Positions 45,948-53,967 of a DNA stretch of 53,967 nucleotides are shown here, piece after piece (position 1 is the stretch's first letter; every line of letters starts with the position of its first letter). The position numbers were made by a program, and so were the translations under genes. This stretch comes from an uncultured Granulosicoccaceae bacterium (lineage in GTDB: Bacteria; Pseudomonadota; Gammaproteobacteria; Granulosicoccales; Granulosicoccaceae), in NCBI GenBank assembly GCA_938028465.1, contig CALJAA010000030.1, forward strand, positions 1-53,967. Reading direction: 5' to 3'. The notes under the pieces are model-generated. The model was not told the origin of the DNA and ran no database searches. It was given only the letters and a program-made list of their open reading frames with translations.

Positions 45948-45976
45948 TTGATTACAGGCGTGGGGTTGCATATACT
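45948..45976 (+). promoter_or_regulatory. Sigma-70 promoter of the truncated LTA-synthase-like gene
   Basis: TTGATT (45948-45953), 17-base spacer, TATACT (45971-45976), five and four matches with optimal spacing. It gives a leader of about 25 bases to ATG 46007. Confidence 0.7.
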
Positions 45977-46006
45977 TCCCCCGATTGTTGCCGTTAACAC
46001 ACTGAT

Positions 46007-46723
46007 ATGAAATCTACAATACCGTCAACTCACCTACTCCGCCATTTTGTTCTGTTCGCCTTTATTGCGCTATTTTTGCTCACAATGGTTCGTGCGGGAT
46101 ATGGTTTGTGGCAATTCCCGGCGGTAGTTGAATCAAAAGCCTGGTACACGTTGTTTCTCACTGGCTTGCGATACGATTTAGCGCTAATCGGTGGGCTACT
46201 GCTTGTGCCTATGATTGTCGGGCCTTTACTTGGCATGATTGGAATAACAAGGCTGATTGGTAAATCGTTCATAGTTATTTGGTTAGTGGGTGCGCTCGGA
46301 TATATTTTGGTAACCGAATACATCACCCCTTATTTCATTCTTGATGCAGGTATTCGGCCGGACCTTGGCATCATTGCCGTAACCGAAGAACCTGTCATTG
46401 CAGCGATGGGTTTTGTATCTGGTCACTTTGTACCTGCGCTTATCGGCATATTGCTGATGTTGATGATTTTCTTGGCCTACGCGCGCCGTTTGGAAGTCAC
46501 CAGATTATTGGCTCATCGCTTATCGGTGGGTTCATCGATTGCGCTGCTGATACTAGGGTCAGCCGTTTGTTTGTTAGCAATTAGGTCAGAGTACGATCCG
46601 GGTAAAGCGGCTTTGTCACTAGGAACTAGTTTGATAACAAAAGAGACACTGATAAATGAGCTATCGCTGAACACGGGTTACAAGCTTGGCTATTCAGTGA
46701 TCGCACCTTATTTCAGCAAGTGA
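46007..46723 (+). pseudogene. Membrane half of an LTA-synthase/MdoB-type protein, catalytic sulfatase domain absent
   Basis: A 238-aa membrane protein with about five helices. The GLRYDLALIGGLLLVP segment and the C-terminal ETLINELSLNTGYKLGYSV resemble the region just before the extracellular phosphatase/sulfatase domain in full-length LTA-synthase-family proteins of about 600 aa. There is no such domain after it: a stop comes at 46723 and then GC palindromes and REP-like repeats. A clean promoter is retained upstream. It is therefore probably a truncated gene, perhaps cut by the event that brought in the REP-flanked glycanase. A stand-alone membrane protein is the alternative. Confidence 0.6.
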
Positions 46724-46751
46724 TCGTCAGGCGGCCTTGGCCGCTGATTGG

Positions 46752-46828
46752 GTCATCCAGCGCAAGCGTCATTCAGCGTAGGCGTCATCCCCGCCTTCGC
46801 GGGGATGACAAGCCGAAGTGGGGATGAC
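46752..46828. repeat. REP-like palindrome cluster, left of the GH16 gene
   Basis: The core at 46784-46809 is a perfect hairpin with 11-base arms (GTCATCCCCGC and its complement) and a CTTC loop. Partial copies GTCATCC and GTCATTC lie outside (46752, 46768), and a half-site GGGGATGAC lies on the gene side (46820-46828). A separate GC palindrome is at 46731-46744. The GH16 stop follows closely. Confidence 0.85.
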
Positions 46829-46845
46829 AACCAGAGGCCTAAGCC

Positions 46846-47694
46846 CTAGTTACACGATTCCGCAAGCGTATAAGCTCGCACATAATCTATGTCAAAGCTT
46901 GCAGGGAGCTTGGTGCGCCGATTTGGTGACCCGGGCCATGTACCACCTACCGCCAAATTCAGTAAAAAGTGTACCGGACGTGTGTAGTCTCTGGGTGTTG
47001 GGTGGCTCGCCACTTTGTTGTAGTCGATATACCAATTAACTGTTTCGCTATTCCAAACGACGCTATATACGTGGAAATCTTTTGTTAAATCAGATTTCAT
47101 TGTGTGATCGTACGGATGTGAATCAAGCTTGCCGTGTTGATTAGTATGTAAGGTTGTGTGGAATGTATTAGGTTCATGCCCTAAGTGCTCCATCACATCA
47201 ATTTCCGGCAGTACTGCAACACCTTCTGGCCAGCGATCAAAACTTGGCAACAACCAAAATGCCGACCATAGGCCTTTGCCCTTAGGTGGCTTAGCGCGAA
47301 CTTCAAACCGACCGTACTGTTGCGAGAATCCGTTTTCAGATGTCAGTACACCTGATATGTACGGTTGATTTTTAGTTTTCGTTTTTAAGTCATCGGGTGT
47401 TTTGCTGGCGGTAATTTTTAGCACACCGTCTTCAATTGAAAATGGCGTCATGCCATGTTCGATCGGATCGATGTAGTACTGCAGTTCGTTGTTGATGATG
47501 GTGTCACGTTCCCAGATATAACGCGTACGCCATTGCCCAGTATTATCTGCGGCATTCCATAAATCAAGCGAGTCGAAATCGTCGCTGAAGGTTTGTTCCC
47601 AGCAGGATTCTTGTATTTGTTGCGAGGCTGCGAAGGCATTGGTGCTGGCTAGTAGTAGAGTCAGACTTACTACTGTTGTTTTTAGTTTTTGCAT
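46846..47694 (-). CDS. Secreted GH16 beta-glucanase (EPS glycanase / laminarinase-like)
   Basis: A 282-aa secreted enzyme (signal peptide VVSLTLLLASTNAFAA). The GH16 catalytic signature is EIDVMEHLG (nucleophile about E164, acid/base about E169). Other conserved parts are YGRFEVRAKPPKGKGLWSAFWLLP and HVYSVVWNSETVNWYID. The family cleaves beta-1,3/1,4 glucans. Its position at the end of an EPS operon with ExoQ- and ExoM-like genes suggests an ExoK/ExsH-like glycanase that trims the polymer. It is bracketed by REP-like palindromes, and no Shine-Dalgarno is seen. Confidence 0.9.
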   Translation of the reverse strand: MQKLKTTVVSLTLLLASTNAFAASQQIQESCWEQTFSDDFDSLDLWNAADNTGQWRTRYIWERDTIINNELQYYIDPIEHGMTPFSIEDGVLKITASKTPDDLKTKTKNQPYISGVLTSENGFSQQYGRFEVRAKPPKGKGLWSAFWLLPSFDRWPEGVAVLPEIDVMEHLGHEPNTFHTTLHTNQHGKLDSHPYDHTMKSDLTKDFHVYSVVWNSETVNWYIDYNKVASHPTPRDYTRPVHFLLNLAVGGTWPGSPNRRTKLPASFDIDYVRAYTLAESCN

Positions 47695-47726
47695 AGTTTG
47701 TATTGGCTTTGTCTATCTAGGTATAT

Positions 47727-47782
47727 GTCATCCCCGGAGTTTGTCATCCCCGCCTGCGCGGGGATGACGGTCAACGGATGAC
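47727..47782. repeat. REP-like palindrome cluster, right of the GH16 gene
   Basis: The core at 47743-47768 has the same 11-base arms as the left copy, with loop CTGC. A half-site GTCATCCCC lies on the gene side (47727-47735) and a degenerate GGATGAC outside (47776-47782). The arrangement mirrors the left cluster, with half-sites facing the gene on both sides. Confidence 0.85.
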
Positions 47783-47824
47783 AACAGTATTACCCACAAA
47801 GCTCCGATAAAGGTTGCTACTACC

Positions 47825-48841
47825 TTACAGCTTGGATGGCGGATGCGCGCTGAACCAATCCCAAGCGTGCTGTATTCCAAGGTGAATATCTGCAAAATCT
47901 GGTGACCAACCGAGAGTTTTCATCGCTAGTGAGGCGTCGGCCACAAGTTCTGCTGGATCTCCTGCACGTCGGGCTATGCGCTTAAATTGTATATCTTCAC
48001 CTGTCACTTTTCGGCAGGCATCGATAACTTCAAGCACAGTGTAGCCCTGATTGGTACCTAGGTTAAATTGTTCAGCGCCTAAGCCCGGCGTATCTAGCAT
48101 TCGCATTACGGCTGCGATATGCGCACTGCCCAAATCATTCACGTGAATGTAGTCTCTAATACAGGTGCCATCGCGAGTATCAAAATCATCGCCGAATACT
48201 TTAAGGTTGGTATCCGCGGGGTTGCCGCCATTTTTAATACGTAAGGCTTCAAATAAAATCAGAGGTAAAAGGTGTGTTTCCGGATCATGCTGTTCACCCA
48301 ATGATCCATCTTCCGCGCTACCGGCTGCGTTAAAGTAGCGCAAGGCAGTGCTACGCAATCCATAGGCAACAGCGTAGTCAGATAGAATCTGTTCAACCAT
48401 TAATTTTGATTGACCGTACGGATTGATCGGGTTTTGTGTTGTTGACTCTGTAATCGGCAATTGATCAGGCTGGCCGTAGGTTGCACACGTGGAAGAAAAC
48501 ACTAAATTGTTGGTGTTAGTTTCACGCATAGCTTCAACTAGGTTAAGTGTGCCGGTAACATTATTTAGGTAGTACAAGTTAGGGTGATCAACTGATTCCC
48601 CTACGTAGGCAAAGGCAGCGAAGTGCATTACGGCATCGGGTTTGTGCGCATTAAAAATATCGATCATGCCGGCGCGGTTGCCGATGTCTTCAATAATGAG
48701 TTCTGCATCCTTAACGACATCCGCGTTGCCACGGCTTAGGTTATCAACCACAATCACATCGTGGTTTTTCTGGTTAAGTAAGCGAACCATATGCGAGCCG
48801 ATATAGCCGGCTCCACCTGTTACCATTATTTTTTTTGTCAT
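47825..48841 (-). CDS. galE: UDP-glucose 4-epimerase
   Basis: An extended short-chain dehydrogenase of about 338 aa that supplies UDP-galactose. The NAD loop is VTGGAGYIGSHMV, the catalytic Tyr-Lys is in NPYGQSKLM preceded by SSTCATYG, and ALRYFNAAGS and CIRDYIHVNDL are present. I prefer ATG 48841, which has GGA about 9 bases upstream, over 48853. Within the EPS operon it suggests galactose in the repeating unit. Confidence 0.94.
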   Translation of the reverse strand: MTKKIMVTGGAGYIGSHMVRLLNQKNHDVIVVDNLSRGNADVVKDAELIIEDIGNRAGMIDIFNAHKPDAVMHFAAFAYVGESVDHPNLYYLNNVTGTLNLVEAMRETNTNNLVFSSTCATYGQPDQLPITESTTQNPINPYGQSKLMVEQILSDYAVAYGLRSTALRYFNAAGSAEDGSLGEQHDPETHLLPLILFEALRIKNGGNPADTNLKVFGDDFDTRDGTCIRDYIHVNDLGSAHIAAVMRMLDTPGLGAEQFNLGTNQGYTVLEVIDACRKVTGEDIQFKRIARRAGDPAELVADASLAMKTLGWSPDFADIHLGIQHAWDWFSAHPPSKL

Positions 48842-48870
48842 ATCAATGTCCATCGCTCATTTGTTAGCGA

Positions 48871-50307
48871 TCAGTTATTGTTCTCGTCTGGATCTACATC
48901 AATGATTCGTCCAGTCGGTGTATCAGTCACACTAATGTGTTGAGAACGTAGCCGAGCTTTAAGCTCTTGGCGGTGCGTCCTCGCAGTAGCATGAGTGGCC
49001 ACCTTATCTCGTGTACGTTTAGACAACGGTGCGGGTATCGGCACAAAGTTGTCTGCTGGCATGGCTGATTGCTGCTGCAACATACTTATCGGCAGCGCTA
49101 TGAAGAAAATCCAGTAAAGCTCTCGATGCACCAGCATTCGTGCTTCTGAGTAGTTACTGATGAGCAGTGCAATGGTGAAACCCAGCACAAACAGCAACCC
49201 GGCTTGTTGTCGTTTGTACTGACAATATACGATTTCTATTAGCTGCTGCGCTGACATCAGTAGGGCTACGGCAGTTAACGGTATGCCTATTTCTGATGCC
49301 AATTGAAGAAAGCCATTGTGGGCGTGATACACCCTCCAGGTAAAATCAGTTAGGCGCTGCTGTATCCACAAGCTGTCTTCGGTGGGCTGCCAAATCGTAC
49401 CGTAACCGTAGCCTGTTAGCGGCTTTTCTAATATCAGCTTCCAAGTTTGCTGCCATACAGTACCTCGGCCAGTTAAGTCACCCGATCGGCCGATTAGCTC
49501 GGCAGTATCGATATTTAAAAATGCAGCAGCGGCGAAACTCATGGATAACAAGCCGAGTACCGCCATGGCGACAAAGCCAAGATCAAAACGAAATGCCACG
49601 TACAAATATCCCATAACTAGCAAGCCAATGATCAAGGCTAATAGGGATGTTGCTGATACGCTAAATACTAAAACTACTATTGATAAAATGGCAGCACCGG
49701 CAATGAGCATGCGATTACCCCAGCTGTACTGCTTATCAAGCTGAGTGATAAACAGCATTGCTGAAACAGTAGCCCAAAAGCCCAAGGTGTTCTTTGAGGT
49801 CATGACACCACGCCAAACATTGGTGCCTTCATAGTTTTCGATACCAAGTGGCGGATAGGCGAATACGACAATTACACTGCTTAGCATGAGCAAACCAAAC
49901 ACAATGGATGCAACCTTCAGCATGCGCTCTAGTGGAATGGTAAAGCCAAGGTATAAGGCGATGAGTGTTGAGCCGATCAGATGAGCAGTACGCTCAAGCG
50001 TAAGGCCTGCATCGATAGACCAAGCGGAAGAGCATATTGTGCCTATGATTAGTATGGTGAGTAATAGGCGGTAGCGAACCACCCAGCTAATCCAGTTAAT
50101 ACCATAGTTTGCCATTAAGCCAACGAGGGACACTAAGTAGCATGCTCCCCAGATCAAGTTGACCATGGGCTCTAGTGCACTAGAGAGGTAATTAAAATGA
50201 TAGGCAAGCGTTAAACTGGTGCTTGTACCGTGTACTAACACAACACACAGCAACGTGATCGCCACGAGTGATACACGGTAAGGGGATTGAATAGTGCTGA
50301 GTGACAC
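48871..50307 (-). CDS. O-antigen ligase/polymerase family protein (ExoQ-like Wzy)
   Basis: A 478-aa inner-membrane protein with about ten helices. The large loop holds the Wzy_C-type pattern GRGTVWQQTWKLILEKPLTGYGYG and then YHAHNGFLQLASEIG, as in ExoQ and other EPS polymerases. The TSKNTLGFWA segment is also typical of ExoQ. The C-terminal 70 residues are basic and cytoplasmic. Its start overlaps the glycosyltransferase stop by one base. It should polymerise lipid-linked repeat units in the periplasm. Confidence 0.88.
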   Translation of the reverse strand: MSLSTIQSPYRVSLVAITLLCVVLVHGTSTSLTLAYHFNYLSSALEPMVNLIWGACYLVSLVGLMANYGINWISWVVRYRLLLTILIIGTICSSAWSIDAGLTLERTAHLIGSTLIALYLGFTIPLERMLKVASIVFGLLMLSSVIVVFAYPPLGIENYEGTNVWRGVMTSKNTLGFWATVSAMLFITQLDKQYSWGNRMLIAGAAILSIVVLVFSVSATSLLALIIGLLVMGYLYVAFRFDLGFVAMAVLGLLSMSFAAAAFLNIDTAELIGRSGDLTGRGTVWQQTWKLILEKPLTGYGYGTIWQPTEDSLWIQQRLTDFTWRVYHAHNGFLQLASEIGIPLTAVALLMSAQQLIEIVYCQYKRQQAGLLFVLGFTIALLISNYSEARMLVHRELYWIFFIALPISMLQQQSAMPADNFVPIPAPLSKRTRDKVATHATARTHRQELKARLRSQHISVTDTPTGRIIDVDPDENNN

Positions 50308-51254
50308 TAGCGTTCCAGTGTATGGAGACGCGCGCCGCGTAGTTTTACATACTGATCCGTTAAACGTCGATACAGACGTGGCGTGTAGTTTTGTAACGTT
50401 TGCCGAAGCAGGCTACCCAGACCCATTGCGCCGCCGCGATAGGCTTTAAATAATAAGCCCATGCTTTGTAAAGGGGCACTTCGAGCCAAACCAACACTTT
50501 CGAACCGAGCCTTAAATGCAAGCTTAGCTTTGTCGCTCATCATGTCGTGTTGCGTATCCATCCACTTAAAAAAGTTGGTGTACTTTTCAGACTTGCCTTC
50601 AAAGATGGGCAGTTGTGATAATGCATCGGAGCTCATCACATCTGCGTACAAGGTAAGCGGTCGTTCTATCATGTGAAACTTTGCACCGGTATGCCACATA
50701 TCAATAGCAAATTGATCGTTATCACCGAAGGTGACTGATTCATCCCATTGCACGGTTTCTCGAATCTTTTGTGGTATTACCATTGTGCTGGTTTGTATAA
50801 AACCGCCATGCACATATAAAAAATCATAGATGGGCTCGTCGGTGCCTAAACCACGATCAGGTTTAACCCAATAACGATTAACGCCACGATCAACAATGAT
50901 GCGGCCGTAAACAATGAGCTCAGGTTCTTTAACTAAGGCCTCTTGTACGGTCGCTAAGTATTCTGGATACCAAACATCATCAGAATCTAAAAATGCTAAG
51001 TACTCACCGCGTGCTATTCGCATGCCGTGGTTGCGGGCAGCTGCTGGGCCGGCGTTTTCTTGGCTCACCACAACTAAGCGCGGATCATCCACTGCCTTAA
51101 GCTTACTCAGAGTGGCATCGCTCGAACCATCATCTACAACGATGAGCTCGAAGTCATCGAAGGTTTGTGCAAAACATCCAGCCAGTGTGTGCTGAACTGA
51201 ATTTTCACGATTGTAAGTGGGGACGATAATTGAAAATCGAGGAGTGTCGGACAT
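50307..51254 (-). CDS. GT2-family glycosyltransferase
   Basis: A 315-aa cytoplasmic GT-A transferase. The nucleotide-sugar part reads FSIIVPTYNRENSV, VVDDGSSDAT and ENAGPAAARNHGM, and the DxD-like metal motif is in FLDSDDVWYP. The C-terminal helices (LLFKAYRGGAMG) may touch the membrane. It overlaps both neighbours by one base and is part of the EPS operon. Donor and acceptor sugars are unknown. Confidence 0.92.
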   Translation of the reverse strand: MSDTPRFSIIVPTYNRENSVQHTLAGCFAQTFDDFELIVVDDGSSDATLSKLKAVDDPRLVVVSQENAGPAAARNHGMRIARGEYLAFLDSDDVWYPEYLATVQEALVKEPELIVYGRIIVDRGVNRYWVKPDRGLGTDEPIYDFLYVHGGFIQTSTMVIPQKIRETVQWDESVTFGDNDQFAIDMWHTGAKFHMIERPLTLYADVMSSDALSQLPIFEGKSEKYTNFFKWMDTQHDMMSDKAKLAFKARFESVGLARSAPLQSMGLLFKAYRGGAMGLGSLLRQTLQNYTPRLYRRLTDQYVKLRGARLHTLER

Positions 51255-52168
51255 TAGTGGCCTTCCTCTCGTATTGTTTTGTGTCGAATGTGGGCAGTAA
51301 ATTTACCGATGAATTTCCACCGTAGCATGGCAGCTTGTTCGCGCTGCGTTACGCTAAATAAACCTAACAGAGACCACACAGCTGCTTGACAACACAGTGC
51401 GACAGTTTTTAGTCCTCTGATAAATGCGGGCACAATTCCAGGTTCGAGAATCTGCATCACACGTACTCTAGAATTCGCAATATTGATTATTCTTCCCTTT
51501 AACCAGTCGCGGCTCATTCTGTTGGCAGGCACTGCCTCGTGCACAATGGCACTTGCAGCCCATGTCATTCGCGCCCCTTTTTGGGCAAGCGTGGTGAAAA
51601 AAGCCAGATCCTCACCCCCTGAATGTGCAAATTCCGTGCGAAAAAAGGCTGGACCCATCTCGGAAATCGTAGTTGCCTTAATAATAAAGTTGCCAGCGGC
51701 CTGTAATTGGCATTCTGAACCATCTTCGATGTTCATATCAGCGCCGTAGTAAGGGTTGCTGGTGAGTGATTCAGGGCTATCTGGCGGGAATACAGACAAT
51801 GTTGGGCCGCCCACGGCATCAGAATCGGTCGCGGCTTGCACGCGGGTCAGTTCGCTTAGCCAATTTGGCTCTGGCCACTCATCGTCATCGAGAAAGGCGA
51901 TGAGATCGGGTTGTTGCTGGAGCGCTAATGAGACAGCCGAGTTGCGGGCGTATGAAATGCCTGGCTCTGGTTCAATAGCGAAGTGCAGTTCGAATGGGTA
52001 GCTTGAGGCTAGTTGCTCGCAAACCGCCGCGCCTTCACCATCTGCATGATTGTCAATAACGACGACCACATCTGGAGTATCCGGTTTTAACTGGGTGAGG
52101 GTATCGAGTAGTTTGGCGAGCCCATCAGGCCGTTTGTAGGTACAGATACAAATGGCGACACGAGTCAT
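51254..52168 (-). CDS. GT2-family glycosyltransferase, ExoM-like
   Basis: A transferase of about 304 aa. The start at ATG 52168 has AAAGG about 8 bases upstream and overlaps the flippase stop (ATGA). The sequence CICTYKRPDGLAKLLDTL, VVIDNHADGEG, PGISYARNSAV and the metal motif FLDDDEWPEPNWL matches the ExoM branch of succinoglycan glucosyltransferases. It probably adds a sugar to the lipid-linked repeat unit on the cytoplasmic face. Confidence 0.92.
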   Translation of the reverse strand: MTRVAICICTYKRPDGLAKLLDTLTQLKPDTPDVVVVIDNHADGEGAAVCEQLASSYPFELHFAIEPEPGISYARNSAVSLALQQQPDLIAFLDDDEWPEPNWLSELTRVQAATDSDAVGGPTLSVFPPDSPESLTSNPYYGADMNIEDGSECQLQAAGNFIIKATTISEMGPAFFRTEFAHSGGEDLAFFTTLAQKGARMTWAASAIVHEAVPANRMSRDWLKGRIINIANSRVRVMQILEPGIVPAFIRGLKTVALCCQAAVWSLLGLFSVTQREQAAMLRWKFIGKFTAHIRHKTIREEGH

Positions 52169-53475
52169 GCGGCACCTTTCAAACGAGCCCACATTATGCG
52201 CATCAGATAGACGGCCATAAAAAGCTCAGCTGCCAAGATTGCATAGAGTGTAGAAATTGGTCCGCTCTTAAATAACAATATAGTTACCAGCACGCCGCTT
52301 ACTACCGCACCAAACACACTGGCCATGGCCAGCACGCGAAAATCTTTCATTGCTTGTAACGCGGCACTGGGAGCATTGTAGATAGCGGCGAACAACGTGG
52401 TTAACGACCACATCGCCACAATGAAGTGCATAGGTTGATCGCTGTATTGTTTTGCATAGAGCAACTTGTGTATGAGCGGCCAGGCTATTGCTAAACAGAT
52501 TGCCATGACAACAACAGCTGCAGCCATCATCATGGATGTGCGCTTAATTTGCGATAGCACGGCATCTTGTTGGTTGTCAGCCAATGCCATCGCGAGTTCT
52601 GGCTTAACCATGTTCTGCCATGTAAGAAGCGCTACTCTAACTGGGCCAAATAATACAAAGCCTGCAGCAAGTGGGGCGTATGCACCAGGGCCGGTATGCC
52701 AAGTAATAATCAAACTATGTGCTTGGGCTAAAAATAACGTTGTAAGCGCGCCGATCAAAGCCCATCGTGATTGTTCCCATACCACGGCGTAATTGCGTAG
52801 ATTAGCAAACGTAATCCAACGTTTGCCAGAGCCGTGCAATCGTAGGCGTTCAACCAGCATTGCGATCAGATTGCCTGCTGCTAGTGCAAGCAAGATGTAA
52901 CTCACTGGAATAGCTGGTTGTGTGACATGCAGCACGACAATAATGATCAAGCCAGAGAAAACGTAAAATATATCGCCAGTAGCTGTGACTAATGGGCGTA
53001 GGCGCGAGTAACCAAAGCTGCGACTATATTGGCGTGCTGAATAGACCGCCACAAAAAGTGTTACAGCAATAGCGGTATCAGTTGGAATGCCAGAGAACCA
53101 GGCATAGCCTAGCCCTGCGAAAACCAACAAACCAAATAGCAGTAAGTTAAGCGTGCTAAACATAGCTTCTTGATGGCTGCGCTCATCGGCATCTTTTATA
53201 ACGGGTGTATAAACCGTTAGTGGTGTAGAGATGAGTGCATTGTTTATGGCAGCAGCAAAGAGTGCTAATACAAATGCAAATGCAAATACGCCGTAGTTGT
53301 ACAGCGACATTGTTCTGACGAGATAAAAGTTTAAACCAAAATGAAAGCCACTAACTAACGCTTGTGCGCCGAGTGACAAGGCATAGCGTGACGAGAATAG
53401 CTTAATGGCCTTATCGATCAAAGTGGGCTTGGAGCTGTCATGTCCATCCGTTGATATAGGGCCGGATGAGCCCAT
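52165..53475 (-). CDS. Wzx-like polysaccharide flippase (MOP superfamily)
   Basis: A 436-aa membrane protein with about 12-14 helices and the loose MOP/Wzx pattern: YLVRTMSLYNYGVFAFAF near the first helices, LTTLFLAQAHSLIITWHTGPGAYAPLAAG in the middle and paired helices at the end. It should carry undecaprenyl-linked repeat units across the inner membrane for the ExoQ-like polymerase. Its start overlaps the upstream stop by one base, and its stop overlaps the next start, so it is firmly within the EPS operon. Confidence 0.87.
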   Translation of the reverse strand: MGSSGPISTDGHDSSKPTLIDKAIKLFSSRYALSLGAQALVSGFHFGLNFYLVRTMSLYNYGVFAFAFVLALFAAAINNALISTPLTVYTPVIKDADERSHQEAMFSTLNLLLFGLLVFAGLGYAWFSGIPTDTAIAVTLFVAVYSARQYSRSFGYSRLRPLVTATGDIFYVFSGLIIIVVLHVTQPAIPVSYILLALAAGNLIAMLVERLRLHGSGKRWITFANLRNYAVVWEQSRWALIGALTTLFLAQAHSLIITWHTGPGAYAPLAAGFVLFGPVRVALLTWQNMVKPELAMALADNQQDAVLSQIKRTSMMMAAAVVVMAICLAIAWPLIHKLLYAKQYSDQPMHFIVAMWSLTTLFAAIYNAPSAALQAMKDFRVLAMASVFGAVVSGVLVTILLFKSGPISTLYAILAAELFMAVYLMRIMWARLKGAA

Positions 53476-53967
53476 CAGTGGCTAATCCGTTTTCCGGTGA
53501 TAAGTAGCTTGATACCGTTGAACGCGAGGATGGCACCTAACAGTATGGGTTCAATAAGGTATCTAAATGCAAAACGTTTTGGATTTTCAAATAGCCGAAA
53601 GCTCCATTCCAATCCCATTTGTCCCATCCAACGTGGCGGTGTTTTTACCGCACCGGCCACATATTCCATACAAGCACCACAGGTCGTACAGGCATCAAGT
53701 TCGTTGTTGGCATAAATCTCAGTCTCCCAAAGATTAGTGTCATTCCCATTCGCTGTTTCAATTGTATCTCTTAGTTTTGTCACAATCTTTTTTGGATCAA
53801 GAGGCTTGTCAGCAAGATTGGCTGGACAAGCTTGAGTGCATCTTCCACATTCAACGCAAGCTTCAGTATCAAATCGGTTTTTAGCTGTTAGCTCACTTAG
53901 TTTTCCAAGGCCAAACGTCTCTGCAGTTTCATCTTCAAAGTTCATTGGCTCTAGAATTGCCCCTCTG
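53475..53967 (-). CDS. Chimeric, right-truncated ORF: Fe-S oxidoreductase segment joined to the C-terminus of a WecG/TagA-type glycosyltransferase
   Basis: The frame is open to the window edge; the first ATG is at 53945. Residues 1-94 (from that ATG) look like an HdrD-type 4Fe-4S protein: FEDETAETFGLGKL, a full cluster motif C30-C33-C36-C40 (CVECGRCTQACP) and CTTCGACME (C86, C89, C92). The fourth Cys of the second cluster, expected in an ACP after CME, is missing. From about residue 95 the sequence switches to YVAGAVKTPPRWMGQMGLEW and FENPKRFAFRYL, the C-terminal pattern of WecG/TagA/CpsF transferases. The join is near 53660-53670. The 3' half fits the EPS operon: its stop overlaps the flippase start by one base. 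The 5' half does not fit. Either a real fusion or an assembly chimera. Confidence 0.75.
   Translation of the reverse strand, partial: RGAILEPMNFEDETAETFGLGKLSELTAKNRFDTEACVECGRCTQACPANLADKPLDPKKIVTKLRDTIETANGNDTNLWETEIYANNELDACTTCGACMEYVAGAVKTPPRWMGQMGLEWSFRLFENPKRFAFRYLIEPILLGAILAFNGIKLLITGKRISH

Noticed and set aside
46752-47782. Repeated GTCATCC-type units as a CRISPR array
   Set aside because: Only partial, palindromic copies with irregular spacing, split by a whole gene; no cas genes. REP-like elements explain them.

Overview
The window reads as chromosomal DNA of a free-living marine gammaproteobacterium. It is densely coded (no gap above 300 bases), of moderate GC, and mixes housekeeping genes (glk, folD, glyA, pyrC, pyrE) with a proteobacterial dedicated sortase system (class GN sortase, VIT/VWA target, PdsR/PdsS regulators), a DUF1800/DUF1501 pair and an exopolysaccharide (EPS) cluster. 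Placement below class level is not possible from this text alone. I see no tRNA, rRNA, CRISPR array, transposase or prophage gene.

Layout. 0.3-4.3 kb: secreted sugar esterase overlapping glucokinase, then an Hsp20 gene behind a near-consensus heat-shock promoter, a compact foldable leader and a 62-aa protein. 4.4-10 kb: a lipoprotein divergent from folD, then a secreted DUF1800 protein carrying a carbohydrate-binding-like insert, paired with a Tat-exported DUF1501 protein. 10-13.2 kb: polar amino-acid ABC importer (ATPase, binding protein, two permeases). 13.2-21.1 kb: the sortase system. The target protein, sortase and an aminotransferase run leftward, and the response regulator, histidine kinase and two small membrane proteins run rightward. 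A perfect inverted repeat lies in the shared control region. 21.1-25.4 kb: FMN reductase, ABC-2 exporter, glyA and a small membrane protein. 25.4-28.3 kb: ferric-iron importer (permease and binding protein, no ATPase) behind a promoter whose spacer is a Fur-box-like sequence. 28.4-33.7 kb: a lipoprotein and a four-gene manganese-type importer divergent from an mntR-like regulator, which overlaps pyrC.

33.6-46.7 kb: pyrC, pyrE, a membrane hydrolase, an aromatic-amino-acid decarboxylase, an M20 amidohydrolase and an arylformamidase-like hydrolase, a CPA2 antiporter, a 2OG-Fe(II) oxygenase, a class III cyclase fused to FHA, nicotinamidase and a coiled-coil OmpA protein. A gene follows that looks like the membrane half of an LTA-synthase/MdoB-type enzyme with its catalytic half missing.

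46.7 kb to the end: a leftward EPS operon with a Wzx-like flippase, an ExoM-like and a second GT2 glycosyltransferase, an ExoQ-like polymerase, galE and a secreted GH16 glycanase. The GH16 gene is bracketed by REP-like palindromes. At the right edge an Fe-S oxidoreductase fragment is joined in frame to the C-terminus of a WecG/TagA-type glycosyltransferase, which is either a real fusion or an assembly chimera. The most notable points are the sortase system with its degenerate sorting signal and operator-like repeat, the edge chimera, the REP-bounded glycanase, the foldable leader before the 62-aa gene, and the DUF1800 insert.
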